Below the pieces are notes generated by a model that saw only the letters and a list, made by a program, of their open reading frames with translations, was not told the DNA's origin and did not search any database. Below are positions 1 to 10,875 of a DNA stretch of 64,000 nucleotides, one piece after another; position 1 is the first letter of the stretch; the number at the start of each line of letters is the position of its first letter. The stretch is from Prorocentrum cordatum. Its lineage: Eukaryota > Sar > Dinophyceae > Prorocentrales > Prorocentraceae. A program made the position numbers and the translations under genes. The stretch is taken from NCBI GenBank assembly GCA_963575745.1, contig CAUYUJ010020571.1:294882-358881 (forward strand), given 5' to 3'.

Positions 1-456
1 GTCGCCCGCAGCAGCTGGCCAGCCAGTGCCTCCAGCTGGACCTCCGCCTCCAGCAGCTGGAGCTCCAGCTGGACCTCCGCCTCCAGCAGCTGGAGCTCCA
101 GTGCCCCAGTGCTTCAGCCGCCGCCCGCTTCAGCAGGGCAGCCAGCAGCAGCAGCAGCTGGCCAGCAAGCACCAGGACCGTCGCCCACGGAGACGCTGCT
201 GCAGGCAATCGTCGACGGGATCGCTGGTTTGCAGGCGGGTACGACTGCCACGCACGAGGCCACCGAGGAGTCGAACAACCTGTTGCAAACGCTCGTAGGG
301 CGAGTGCAGTTGGTGGCGGACCGCATCGCGGAGACCAACCAGCTGCTCGGGGTTATGGCCCAGGCAGCGCCGCGCGGGTCGCCAGCGCAAGCCGCGCGCG
401 CGAACCGCGGTGATGCGGCGCCCTCCAAGGCGGCGCCCTACCAGCAGATGCAATGA
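1..456 (+). CDS. C-terminal part of an unrecognised Ala/Gln-rich coiled-coil protein
   Basis: The frame is open from the first base and ends at a TGA at 454-456, so the 5' part lies outside the window. Bases 32-97 hold two copies of a 33-base direct repeat. The last 80 or so codons look truly coding: an amphipathic helix with regular hydrophobic spacing (TETLLQAIVDGI, then NNLLQTLVGRVQLVADRI), followed by an Ala/Arg-rich basic tail. I recognise no domain. It could be the last exon of a cellular gene or of a retroelement ORF1. Other frames over the repeat are also open, so only the helical part is well supported. Confidence 0.4.
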   Translation, partial: VARSSWPASASSWTSASSSWSSSWTSASSSWSSSAPVLQPPPASAGQPAAAAAGQQAPGPSPTETLLQAIVDGIAGLQAGTTATHEATEESNNLLQTLVGRVQLVADRIAETNQLLGVMAQAAPRGSPAQAARANRGDAAPSKAAPYQQMQ

Positions 457-950
457 CGCGGCGCCTGCCCCCCCGTGAAGCGGCGCGCGACGCATCGGGC
501 ATGTATCGCGATACATCGATACATCGGACTCTGCATCGGACTGTGCGTCGCTACATCGGAGTTTATGCACCGAGTTGGTGGTCGGACTACGTTTGCATAT
601 GGCGATGCGCATCGTCGGCAGCCGATTTCAATTTTGTATAAGAGGGGGCGCAGCGGGCATTTTTCCCCGACAGCGGCTCACCTGCTCGCGTCGCACGTGA
701 CCTCGGGGTCGCCCCGCACTTGCGCGATACTGATTTCCCCTGACCCTTGGGGGGCACTGTGTGCATTCGGAGCTCTCCCGTGGGATAACCCTCCTAGGGA
801 GAGCGATTAGTCCTCCTGGCAGGGAGGGCGAGCCTCGCTGTGAAGATTGGAGCGCATGGCGCACTGCGCTATGCAATGCAGAAAGAAAAACATTAGCCTG
901 GCGAAGGACCCAACCATATGCAATTGTGAACACCGCGGTTGTGAATATCT
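457..950. other. No gene seen
   Basis: Non-coding in appearance. Bases 495-560 hold short repeats built on GATACATCGATACATCGG, related to the GCATCGGCGATGC palindromes near 37.1 kb. I see nothing else to annotate. Confidence 0.4.
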
Positions 951-1090
951 TCTTCGGTGGCGCTCAGGCTTATTCAAATGGCGAGCTTGCTCGCCAAACT
1001 GATTCAAATGGTTTACGCCGCCCATACTTATTCACACGGCGAGCTTGCTCGCCAAGCTGATTCATAGTAGCTTTTGTTGACCCTCAGCGC
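951..1090. repeat. Palindrome cluster, copy 1
   Basis: Contains GGCGAGCTTGCTCGCC three times. This is a 16-base inverted repeat with only a TT spacer, and it is usually preceded by ATTCAAAT. The flank running into GTTGACCCTCAGCGCC is nearly the same as at 2,683-2,755, so the two are direct copies. Confidence 0.75.
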
Positions 1091-1194
1091 CATCTTTCGA
1101 GGATGTCTCAGGCGCGCGGGCATTCTTCTGAAACCATGTGCAACATGTGCGCGGATGGATGGCGATTCCTTTGCAAAACCATGGCGGATTAGGA

Positions 1195-1475
1195 CAATCG
1201 GGGTCTGGGAGTAGGAGTAGGAATATACGAGTAGGAGTAGGAGCAGGAGTAGGAGTAGTACACGTGTCGTGGCCCTATAGAGTGCCCCACCGAAAGCCCA
1301 GTGTCACCGCATTCTCCCTCCGCGTCCGCTTAGGCTCAAGAAAGCCGTTTGAATGAGCCTGAGCGGCGTATACCATTTGGATCAGCTTGGCGAGCAAGCT
1401 CGCCATTTGAAAAAGATTGGCGAGCAAGCTCGCCGCACGCGTAGGAGTAGGAGTAGGAGTAGGAGTATGGGACAA
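1195..1475. repeat. GGAGTA hexanucleotide tracts and inverted palindrome cluster, copy 2
   Basis: Two GGAGTA tracts (about 1,200-1,260 and 1,439-1,467) flank a cluster with the palindrome in the opposite orientation, GGCGAGCAAGCTCGCC, twice. The block is close to the reverse complement of 2,490-2,690, so the two form the arms of an inverted repeat about 1 kb apart. Confidence 0.75.
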
Positions 1476-1978
1476 TTAACATCAGAAGACTGCCCAATAT
1501 GGCTTCCAGGACGGCCAAGATTGCCCAAGTTCGTCCACGGCCAAGACGGCCCAATATGGCTTCCAGGACAGCCAAGACGGCCAAGGAGCACGGCCACGAC
1601 GGCGCCCAAGATGGCCCAAGAAAGCCTCAGGGCTTTTTTGGCATGAACTGCGAGGCGAAAGATTAGCACCACGGCACAGGCCCTACAGTGAGGTCATCCC
1701 TTTGTGGGTGCCGCCCCCTGCAGATACGATTGAACAAAGTTCTCAAGCCTCGAACATGGCTGTGAGCGGCATAGGAGTAGCAACGGATACAAACTGTAAT
1801 CACCGTGCCATTCGAAACGGGAATTGTGACAGGCACGTGGCTCCCGCAAAACTGGGCCGTCAAGACGGGAAACATCGTCGCAAACACCAGGCGGAAGGGG
1901 GGCGGCCTGACCCCGTTTCAGTCCACCCACTTGGTCAGGTAGTTGATCGCCTTGAGTGCCGCAGCGACCTCCGCAGAA
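1476..1978. other. Intergenic, small direct repeats
   Basis: Bases 1,490-1,620 hold imperfect copies of a segment built on CAATATGGCTTCCAGGAC and GGCCAAGA. The rest, to 1,978, shows no convincing coding region on either strand. Confidence 0.4.
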
Positions 1979-2347
1979 TCACACTTCGAAAGATGAGGCG
2001 TAGTCCCACGACCAAACTTCGGTAACGTCATCGTCTTCCCATACGAGGTCTGAAATATACCAGATGACGTTGTGCGCCCAGCCAGTCTTAGGATCAACCC
2101 AGACACCGCGGTAGGACGTTTTCCACACTTTGATATACGTACCTTGTTCTTCATTGTAGTGCCACTTGCCGCCTCCTCCAGTCGACCACTTGATACGTTT
2201 GTCGCCTCCTCCAGTCGACCACTTGATACGATCGTCATTGTTGCCTCCTCCAGTCGACCACTTGATACGATCGTCACAACGACGCTTTCCCACAGTGGCA
2301 CGGGCAGGTGCGTTCGATACCGAACACGCGGGAAGCTGACAGCACAA
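1979..2347 (-). CDS. Trp-rich hypothetical protein, probable C-terminal exon
   Basis: Minus-strand frame ending at a stop at 1,979-1,981. Its last 65 or so residues are rich in Trp, Tyr and Asp in a protein-like order (GTYIKVWKTSYRGVWVDP, then GWAHNVIWYISDLVWEDDD). Before this, the motif RIKWSTGGG occurs three times, matching three direct DNA repeats of CTCCAGTCGACCACTTGATA at about 2,175-2,270. The 5' limit is uncertain: the frame reaches 2,347 but coding character fades above about 2,290, where a splice acceptor may lie. I do not recognise the family. It sits between the arms of the surrounding inverted repeat and could be cargo or a hitch-hiking exon. Confidence 0.5.
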   Translation of the reverse strand: MCCQLPACSVSNAPARATVGKRRCDDRIKWSTGGGNNDDRIKWSTGGGDKRIKWSTGGGGKWHYNEEQGTYIKVWKTSYRGVWVDPKTGWAHNVIWYISDLVWEDDDVTEVWSWDYASSFEV

Positions 2348-2489
2348 ATGGCTGCGGCTGATGATGATGATGGCGACGATGACATGACGACGGCGATAAT
2401 GACAGTGTCATTGACATGTCAAGATGACGACGATGACATTGATGTTGCCAGCGTGCTGAAAACGCAACACGTAAACTAACCGTCAGCCG

Positions 2490-2760
2490 GACAGTTACTC
2501 CTACTCCCACTCCTATGCTCCTACTCCTACTAATGTTCCTACTCCTACTCCGACTCCTCCTCCTTCTCATACTCCTTATACGCCTACTCCTAATTGCGGG
2601 ACGCATGCGGCGAGCTTGCTCGCCAATCTTATTAAGATGGCGAGCTTGCTCGCCAAACCTATTCAAATGGTTTACGCCGCTCAGGCTTATTCAAATGGCG
2701 AGCTTGCTCGCCAAGCTGATTCATATTAGTTTTTGTTGACCCTCAGCGCCGTCTTTGCTG
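2490..2760. repeat. Hexanucleotide tract and palindrome cluster, copy 3
   Basis: A TACTCC tract (2,500-2,595) is followed by three palindromes GGCGAGCTTGCTCGCC (near 2,610, 2,640 and 2,697). It is the reverse complement of 1,348-1,475, and its right part is a direct copy of 951-1,090. Confidence 0.75.
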
Positions 2761-2799
2761 ACCCCCAGCGCCGTCTTCGCGGGCCCCAAACCAACGGAA

Positions 2800-3215
2800 A
2801 CACTGTCGGTGGAGCTCCCTGTGGGGCCACGAAGCGCGCGAGGGGTGTGCCGCATTTGGTGTGCGAGGCGCATGCGGGCGGCATGGCACTGGGGCCTTCG
2901 GTGGAGCCCCCCCCCCCCTCCCCCCCCCCCCCCCCCCCCTCCCCCCCCACTATGGGTGTGCGGGGCGCTTGCGGGCGGTGGCACTTGGGTTTTCGGTGGA
3001 GCTCCCTATGGGGCCGCGAAACGTGTGTGGGGTGATGGCGATGATGGTGATGATGACAACGATGATGATGATGATGACCATAATGGCGATGACGACGATG
3101 ACGACGATGATGATGGGATGAGGAGGATGAGGAGGAGGATGAGGAGGGGAGGAGGAGAAGGAGGAGTGAGGACGCGGGGCGATGTCTCTTCAAAACGAGG
3201 ACCCGACGCCACAGG
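2800..3215. repeat. Composite repeat: array unit, GAT tract, GGA tract, common tail
   Basis: Holds partial copies of the unit that forms the 90/99-base arrays at 30.8-32.7 kb (GGAGCTCCCTGTGGGGCCAC, CGCATGCGGGCG). A C-homopolymer stretch follows, then a GATGAT tract, a GAGGAG tract, and the tail GATGTCTCTTCAAAACGAGG. The same order occurs at 32,640-32,853, so this is a dispersed composite. Another copy of the unit core is at about 3,325-3,355. Confidence 0.7.
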
Positions 3216-3727
3216 GCGCATCGCTGAAATACATAGCTCTACATATTGTTTTGACTTATTGAGCCTACGCCATGGCAACAGCGAAGACGACGACGACGCC
3301 GCCCCTTGGATATTGGGTGTAAGTCCCTATGGGGCAGCGAAGCGTGCGTGGAGGGCGCCGAAATATGTCACTTTCCCCATCGATTAAAAACTTTCAAATT
3401 TCAGAAATCATAAAAATATCAACATTTTCAACAGAAAACAAAAATACCCCCCCCCCAAAAAAAAAAAGAAAGAAACATAAAACAACATACACACACATTA
3501 TATATACATGTTGACTAACTAGGTTAGCTAACCTGCTTAACAAGTGTTTTTTCCTATTTAGCTAACCGTGAAAACCTGTTTAGCTAATCGCGATAAGCAC
3601 TTACATAAGTTAGCGCTAACTAACTTAGTCAGTGCTCTATGTGATCATGAAGTGCTCTATCTGAGTCACTGGGCTTGTAGTTGGTTCACTGAACTTATAA
3701 GTTGGTTACAGCCAACTTACACGCTAG

Positions 3728-3730
<3 letters not shown>

Positions 3731-3778
<48 letters not shown>
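3731..3778. repeat. AT dinucleotide repeat
   Basis: An uninterrupted run of AT about 46 bases long, inside an A/T-rich stretch (3,370-3,800) that has no gene. Confidence 0.9.
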
Positions 3779-3779
<1 letters not shown>

Positions 3780-3833
3780 CTATATATACTAATCGCGCTA
3801 ACCGAATCGAAACCGCGGCGGCGATCTCAGTGG

Positions 3834-4020
3834 GTGTGCTGGGTTCGCCGGGTGCCCCGGGTGTCCGGGGTGTCCCGGGTGCCCCGGGTGTCCCGGGTGT
3901 CCCGGGTGAGCCGGGTGCGTTGGGTGTGCGGGGTGCGCCGGGTGCCCCGGGTGTGCCGGGTGTCCCGGGTGCCCCGGGTGTTTTGGGTGTCCCGGGTGAG
4001 TTGGGTCCGCCGGGTTTGCC
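3834..4020. repeat. 9-base GC-rich minisatellite with collagen-like reading frames
   Basis: About 20 imperfect copies of GGGTGTCCC / GGGTGCCCC. Because the unit is nine bases, one plus frame reads Gly-X-Y throughout ([21 protein letters not shown]-like) and a minus frame also reads Gly-X-Y. I treat the protein similarity as a by-product of the repeat. It lies just upstream of the first recognised channel exon and probably belongs to an intron. Confidence 0.8.
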
Positions 4021-4258
4021 CCGCACAGACGACTTCGCTCACGCCGAGCTGGTGCCGCCAGAAAGCGCGACCTTCGGCTTGTCATCGTGGTGCGTTTGCG
4101 CATGTGTGCTCGATCCCGATCAATGCACATCAACCCAGGGGGGCGAGGTGGACGATGATTTCGAGAAGGAGGAGGAAGAGGAGGAGGAGGAGGAGGAGGA
4201 GGAGGAGGACAGGGAAGTGGACGACGACGACGAGGGCGAGGATGATGAGAAAGAGCAG

Positions 4259-4411
4259 GTGATGATGACGGGCGTAAACAGACTTCCGAGCTTCGCTCTC
4301 TGGCCAGCAGGTTGGCCAATTGGGACGCGCTAAGGTTTGACCGCTTCATTCTCGTGTGCATTGCCGTCAACTCGTTACTGCTGGGCATCTACCCATACCG
4401 AGAAGATGAGG
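4259..4411 (+). CDS. Channel exon: N-terminal flank and S1
   Basis: Reads [20 protein letters not shown] followed by the hydrophobic S1 helix [17 protein letters not shown]. The pattern FDxFIxxCIxxNS is typical of S1 in voltage-gated Ca2+/Na+ channels. An in-frame TGA at 4,243-4,245 bars extension upstream, so the exon starts at an AG between 4,258 and 4,310; 4,259 is the longest choice. The donor is GGTGACA: cutting before 4,412 leaves phase 1 and joins the next exon through a restored Gly codon. Confidence 0.75.
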
Positions 4412-5144
4412 GTGACACCAGTCCACTGCGTCTTACCATTTTCTCAAGCTACCTTTCCCTAATCCGCCTGCTTCTCTTCCGTTACCGTCGTCCTCTTCAT
4501 TCAATCGCTTCTGCATCCAAGGAGGTGGCGGAGACCGAAACGACTGGACCGTGAGTGTGGCGAGCTCTGCCAAAGCGACGCCAGCGAGCAAAGTCTGTGT
4601 GGTTCTTTCCCCAAACCGCTTGCGGCGCCGGGCCCCTTCCCCCCCGAGGTGCAGCGGCCTGGGCTGGCGGGCTTGTGGTAGAGCCAATCGTGTGCGCCGC
4701 GGCTGAGCGGAGACGTCACAGCCCGTTGTCGTAGGCGCTTCTGGGGATCACGTCAAGACGCGGCGCAGCTTCCCGAGCCTCCTCCTAGACCGATGTCTTG
4801 CCCATAACCTCATGTATTCCCTTCCCATCTGGTCGTCTCGGATAAGCTGGCAATGCCGAGGTGGGCATTAGCTTTTCGATCTCGCAGGTACGCCAGCGGA
4901 TTGGCGCGTGAAAAGCGACGGGCACCAATGGGTTACGTGCCGGACCCATCTCAAATGGCATCTATGGTAAGCCAGATTGCACGAATTGGCCTTCCTCCTC
5001 CTCCTCATCATCATTATCATCATTATGATCATCATCATCATCATCATCATCATCGCCATCATCATCCTCCTCCTCCTCCTCATCCTCATCCTCATCCTCC
5101 TTGCTTTTCTCTGATCCCGTTCCCCATTCCCCCTGTCCTGCCAG
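4412..5144 (+). other. Intron between S1 and S2 exons
   Basis: GT-AG intron with a GG at each junction. It contains mixed sequence, then a CTC/ATC/CCT trinucleotide block at 4,997-5,100. No other feature was seen. Confidence 0.6.
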
Positions 5145-5213
5145 GCTACTGGCTGAAGGAGACCATCAACGGCTGGGCGGACCAAGCCCTGTGGGCGGTG
5201 TTCGCGCTCGAGA
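5145..5213 (+). CDS. Channel exon: S1-S2 linker and start of S2
   Basis: A 69-base exon reading GYWLKETINGWADQALWAVF and then ALE. The Asn-x-x-x-Asp and VFALE pattern matches the beginning of S2, which in this family carries a conserved acidic residue (here the Glu of ALE). The acceptor is a pyrimidine-rich CCTGTCCTGCCAG. The best in-frame donor is GCGTCC at 5,214, a GC-type donor, leaving phase 1. The flanking introns hold CCT/ATC and GAG tracts. Confidence 0.75.
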
Positions 5214-6055
5214 GCGTCCCGATCTCAGCCACATTGGATACCTCGGCTTCTGCTCCTGACCCGCTCGATGATCGCAGATGTTCGTTCCCCGGTCCGTCGC
5301 TACCTGTGTACAGCCGCGAGCGCCATACACCGTCCTGGGAGATAGCAGGTGATGATGCTGCTGCTGCTGCTGCTGATGATGATGAGGAGGAGGAGGAGGA
5401 GGAGGAGGAGGAGGAAGGATAGTGGCAGCAGTGGCAGGATCAGGGAGTGGAGGGCGAAAGAGAGGGAATGGGAGAGGGGGGAACGTGGAGCGAGGAGGAA
5501 TTAGAGGGAGAAAGCGGAGGAGGGGGAGGTGGAGGAGGACGAGATGGGTGGAAGGAGGAAAGACTGAGTTACGAAGGCGGTGGACACGATCCACGACGGC
5601 TTCACGAGTGGGGATCTTCCCACTGCAGCACCACGTTAGAATTGTTTGTCCGACGACATCTTGTCACCCTGCAGCGCCATATCGACCGTGACACGCAGGT
5701 TCCCGCCGAATTCTGGGCGCCCATGGGGTAATCCAGCTCGTGGAGTTTACGTTTCATGCTCTAAGGGTGTTGCCTGTCTGTCTGTCCTCATCCCTCCTCC
5801 TTCTCCTCCTCACCCTCCTCCTCCTTCATCATCCACAAACGCAGCCCTCCCCCTGCACATGCACGCGCAGTGGCAGCCAGGACCGCCAGCAAAGCCGAGG
5901 GCCTTCTCGATGTCGGCATTGAGCTTTGCGCAGGCTCTGCCAGATATGCCAGCACATGTATTTGGCCTCCTCCTCATCCTCCTCCTTCGCTGGGGGCGAG
6001 GTGGCATGGGTGAGAAGGAGGACTCCCCTCTCCCGATCCCTTCGATGGCGAGAAG
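5214..6055 (+). other. Intron between S2 and S3 exons
   Basis: Best fitted as a GC-AG intron. It contains CTG and GAG trinucleotide tracts (5,355-5,415) and pyrimidine-rich CTC tracts (5,785-5,830 and 5,965-5,990). Confidence 0.5.
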
Positions 6056-6141
6056 AGGTCATTAAGATTATCGCCTGGGGCTTCGTGCTGGACAACCACT
6101 CCTACTTGCGGGACCCGTGGAACGTTCTGGACTTTATCGTG
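6056..6141 (+). CDS. Channel exon: S2 end and S3
   Basis: Reads VIKIIAWGFVLDNHSYLRDP then WNVLDFIV. The string SYLRDPWNVLDFIVV is the hallmark of the S2-S3 region in voltage-gated Na+/Ca2+ channels, where the Asp of LDF is a conserved charge in S3. Joining to the previous exon gives ALEKVIKIIAWGF, which keeps the usual Glu-to-Lys spacing of S2. A GTATGC donor at 6,142 is possible, but the frame stays S3-like to about 6,160 (VCSGLLE), so the 3' end is uncertain. Confidence 0.85.
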
Positions 6142-7539
6142 GTATGCTCTGGCTTGCTCGAAAGGCCTCCCCATCCAGGGGGGTGGGAACTGGGGGGGCG
6201 ACCGCGTCGCGGCGACTGACTTGTCCCGCGCCTGGCACCCTCCACTGTTTGCACGCCTCGCCTTTTTTCAGACCGCGTGCTATTATTAGCAGTCGCCCGT
6301 CGTCTTTAGTTTCCAGCCTCGACAAAGAACGACGAATCATGATTGTGCAAGGGGGAGAGAGAGAGAGAGAGACAACAGAAAAGAAATAAATATAACGCGA
6401 TAAAGAGAACGCGCGAGAGAGATAGAGAGAGAGAGAGAGAGCGAGAGCAAGAGCGAGAGCGAGAGCGAATGCGAGAATGAACGAAGTTCGGCGCCAAGGG
6501 GTTGGGAGTTTGAGGATGGACAAGAGCGGAGCAGGGGAGATGCGCAAGGGGAAGCTGAAGGAGCGGGGGAATACAAAAGGATAGGGTATTTTTTCTGCAC
6601 CGCGTACCCACAGCAACATGATAATCAATTGTTTCGTCCAGCCCTCCTCCTTCCCCCCATTCCCCCCGCCCCGCCCGCCTCCCCCCTCCCACGCCTTCCG
6701 GCGGGGCACACCTAGAGACCTAGAGCCCCTAGAACCCGCAGAACCACATAGAAACACCGCCAAGGTCAACGCCCTCATCCCATTCCATCTCCTTCATCCC
6801 TCATATTGCGAAGGCCTTACGGCCGGTGCCGCCGACCCTGAGAATGACGAGGATGAAAACGAGGGGGGGGGGGCAGGGGGAGGAGGATGAGTGGGAGGTA
6901 GAGGAAGGGTGGAGGAGGTGGATGAGGGAGGAGGAGGGGGGAGAAGGATGTGGAGGAGACGCACTTCATCCCTCCTATTCATCATCTTCCCCCCCACATC
7001 ATTGTTCACTCGAGCCGCCATCCCCATGCCTCTCGCCAGCCCGCCTCGCCTCTTCCCTGGCTCCTCCTCCTCCCTTTCCTTCTCGTGTGGTTGCTCTGGC
7101 CAGCAACAGTTGCGCGGCCTGGCAGATTTACGTCCTGCTCGTAAGGTCCCCCCTGCTCCGATCTTTGGGACTCGGCGGGAATACTTTGACCGGATTTCCC
7201 GTGGCCTCTGGCCCAAGGTTCTCAGCAAAGTTGGGAAGGCAGCTCGGGGTCCATAATCTATGTGGTGACTCGCTTCGCGACTGGCCTCATCTCGTCTAGT
7301 CTCCTCTTTCTCCGCATCCCCCCCAAATATCGTCATCCTTGTCATCCTCCTCCCCTCCTAGCCCTAGAACCTCAAAAGGCCCCAGTAGCCCCGCCCGTAC
7401 ACAAATTCAATTAAATCCTCCTCTCCTCTTTCCCCCGTCTCCCCGCACCTTCCCGACGTTCGAGTTGTTAACGACCTCGGGCGTCCAGTTTTTTTAGCCC
7501 TCGGCATGACCAGGAGACAACATAGCAGTGATGAGGTGG

Positions 7540-7990
7540 AGCTTGGAGTAGCGAAGAGGAAGAAGAGGAGGCGAAGCAGGAGTAGGAGGAAGAGGAGGAG
7601 GAGGAGGGAGGGAGGGAGGAGGGAGGATGGGGACAGATACAGATGGATTGGGAGGGCGCAGGAGGATCAGGAGAGGGGAAGGAGGAGGATGATGATGATG
7701 ATGATGAGGAGGAGGAGGAGGAGCAAGATGTATATCGGTGGGAGGAGTAGGAGTAGGAGGCCGAGGAGGGCTTAAGAGGAGAATGAGAGTAGAGGGGGCT
7801 GAGGAGGAGAGGAGGAAGTGGAAAACCAGAGGGAGATGGTGGAGGAGGAGGAGGAGGACAAGGAGTATAGCGAGAAGAAAGATGAGGAGCAGGACTAATA
7901 ATAGCAAGGAGGAGGGCAAGACAACATAGCAGGAGGAACAGCAGCAGAGGGAGGAGGGATTCGAGGAGGAGGAGGAGGGACAACACATAC
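7540..7990. repeat. Purine-rich GAG/GGA tract
   Basis: About 450 bases with almost only purines on the plus strand. It makes long Arg/Glu/Gly frames on this strand and Ser/Pro/Leu frames on the other, none of which I regard as genes. Confidence 0.85.
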
Positions 7991-8999
7991 CCCGTGGCAC
8001 CTCCCCTACATCATGTTCCTCCTCGGGTGAGGGGGGCTGGGAATTTGGAGGCCAGACGTTGGCTGGAGCTCGAGAGTTTTCGGTGAAGGTGGAGGAGGAG
8101 GAGGAGACTGGGGTACGCTTCAGCATGTAAACCCGGTTGAGAAACGCTGAGGTAATACGAGTCGTTGTTGCCACTTTTTAGGATTCGGTTTCTGTCAATA
8201 CGGAAGCCTCCAAGGAGGGGTCGGAATCGAGATCTCTTTGTCGTTTGCCATGGCTACGTCCTATATGACTCCCACGTCCATTGGTTCTCTAGCAGGCCCA
8301 ACTGAACACGACCACGGAGACGACAACCGACAATGCTCCTCTCCACCCCGTTGCTCCGATGAGACCGTTTTGGCCGATGGAATCCGTGCTCGCAAATCAG
8401 CGCACTTCTGAACAAGAAGCGGATAATCTGGCGCAGCGGTTTCAGTCAATAACTGCACATAATGGGTAATGGAATTGTGGAGGCCGCAAACAGAGGAGCT
8501 CAGGCGTCTGAGATCCTTGGAAAAAACGCAATGCCGCGGCGACGATAAGAAGAAGCGCGCGGTACTTCTCGATCGCTGAGCGTGAGTGACCGGACAGGCG
8601 CACGTGCCCGGGGCCAACGGGGCTGTGCGGGAGCAGCGGTGAGACCCACGCGTTCGACGTGGGCTTCTCGGCCAGGCACGCGGGGCCAAGCGCCGCAAGC
8701 AGCGGTGCAGCGAGTTCAGGGGCATCGGGCCATGGTGGCCGTGCGGGTCAGATCTGGTAAGCTGGGGAGGCATTTGAGACACGAGGCGTCGACACAGTAG
8801 TGCTGGATTCGCGCCGTAGTTGCACCGTGTCGGCATGTGCCCACATGGTCATACAGTCACGCGCCAGGGGGAGGCCGCCTAGGCTGGCGTCTATTGAGCA
8901 AGCGCGGGTGACATTCAGACAGGCTCGCGCACGCAGGATGCCCGTGACATCTCGCCACCAGCGGATGACGTTAAAAAGGGGTTCTAAGCCAATCCAATA

Positions 9000-9520
9000 T
9001 TGGTGGCTCCTCGTCCGTCCTCTCCCCTCCTCGTCTTGCTCCCCATCCTCCTCCTCCTCCTGCTCCTCCTGCTCCTCTAGGTCCCTCTCCCCTTCTCCTC
9101 TTCCACCTCCTCTGGCCTTGTCGCGGTCCCTGGCAGGTCTTTGGCCTTCCTGCCAGGGTGACAACACGTTCCTCTCCGATTGGCCACCCTGGTGTTGTTG
9201 CTGACCGTCGAACTCTTTCTCTCTCCCTCTCTCGCCCTCAGTGGCGTGCGATCTTCCACCTCTTCCCCCCTCCCCCCCCCGCAGTGAAACATCTTTCTTG
9301 CGCGATATTCCTGCAACTCCCCTTATTCTGGCTTATCGTCATTTCTCATCCTTCCCCTCCACCCCCCTCCCACCCCCGCCCACTCCCCCTCCTCCTCATC
9401 CCACAGTACCATCCTTGCTCCACCTCCTTCCTCTTCCTCGCGGCTCCTTCTCATCCTCCTTCTTCTTTCTCCACCTCCTCCCCCTCCACCTCCTGCCCTC
9501 CATCGCTTCTCGTTATCGTG
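9000..9520. repeat. Pyrimidine-rich CTC/CCT tract
   Basis: Mostly C and T on the plus strand with short breaks, opposite in strand bias to the tract at 7.5 kb. Confidence 0.8.
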
Positions 9521-10551
9521 CCCTCGAGCCGCGCAACAAGACACAGGGCTGCTGAGCAGATCAGAGCACAAAACTGATCGGGGAGAATAAGAACAAATGA
9601 AGGGGCCCTGGGACACACAAATAAGTACACACAAATCAAAGGATTCCCCATAGTTTTCCATATTTGTTGGATGTTCGTCTCCCCCCCACTTCCCATATTT
9701 TCCCATATTTCTGGGGGATCGACGATTAATTGTGTCTGTGTGTTTTTTCCCTCCTGAAAAAAAAAGCCCACAAGCAGAAACTTCCGAGGGTCCGCACGGA
9801 TGTCTGGCATCGGCGACAGGGCCCCCCTCCTTGCCGCACGGGGCGCGCCTGGGGGCGGCGCCAGAGGCGACGCCAGGGTTAGGTCGGGCCTGTCCTCCCC
9901 GATTGGGGGAAGAAGGGGCCCGGGAAGGGGGAAGGCAAGAACTGCAACACCACCTCCGCCCAAAGGTCTGGAGGAAGTCCACACATGCTGGTTTTCGCTG
10001 ACTTGGTTTCTTCCCCGGTTCAGCTCGGAGCTCTTCATGCTTCCGCGGCCCTACCTCGTCACACCACGCTCTACCAGGAAGCTGGATACACACGGTGTGG
10101 CCAGCCTGGGCGAGAGATGAAAACGCATGTGGCTTCGTCCCTATCCCTCTCCTCCTTCACCTCCCTCACCCTCCGCCCCTTCTCCTCACTCCTCCTATCC
10201 CTCCTCTTCCTCCCTCGCGCCCCCGCACCATGGCAGCACAGGGGGGAAAGCTCAGCGGGGAGGAGGAGCGCCCCTCGCCGTGCCAGGTTCAAGCTGAATA
10301 TTGGCGTGTCGTTCCTGAGGTTATTCAGGTCGCCGCCCCGCCTCGGTCAAGCTTGGCCAGCCCCCACGCCCATCCCAACCCAATCTCGAACCCCTCCCCC
10401 CCTCCCCCTCGAGTAGGACGAGGAGGGCGCGGAGAACAGAGCACGGAGCAGGAGGAGGACGTTCCTTCCTCGTGTTGCGAGGCAGACCCTGGAATGTCAC
10501 GCGTCTCATCCTCCCCATTGTACAACGCTGCCTTGGCCAGACGGACCTCCA

Positions 10552-10875
10552 CCTCACGTCGTCGCCGTCCTCGTCGCCGCCGTTGTCATCGTCGTAACCG
10601 TTGTCGTCGTCGTCGTCGCCGCCAGCGTCGTTGTCACCGTCGTCGGTGTCTTCGTCGGCGCCGCGGTCGTCGGCCGTCGTCATCGCCGCCCTCGTCGTCC
10701 TCGCCGTCGTCGGTCCCGCCGCCGCCGTCGTCGTCGCCGTTCCCGTCGTCGGCCGTCGTCGTCGACGTCGACGTCGCCGACGTCTAAGCCGCCGTTCGCG
10801 TTGTCGTCGTCGTCATCGTCGGCGCCACCGCCGTCGTCATCGCCTTCGCCTTCGTCGTTGTTTTCGTTCTCGTCG
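10552..10875. repeat. CGT/CGC trinucleotide block
   Basis: Imperfect GTC and GCC repeats over about 320 bases. All six frames become long low-complexity ORFs, so none was called. Confidence 0.85.

Noticed and set aside
7100-7141. Candidate channel exon LRGLADLRPA before a GTAAGG donor
   Set aside because: It would extend the Arg ladder of S4, but the donor leaves phase 1 while the S4 exon needs phase 2. Kept only as a hint.
8261-8836. 191-residue minus-strand ORF
   Set aside because: Part of it looks protein-like, but it lies in a channel intron, is rich in Arg/Ser/Pro and shows no motif.
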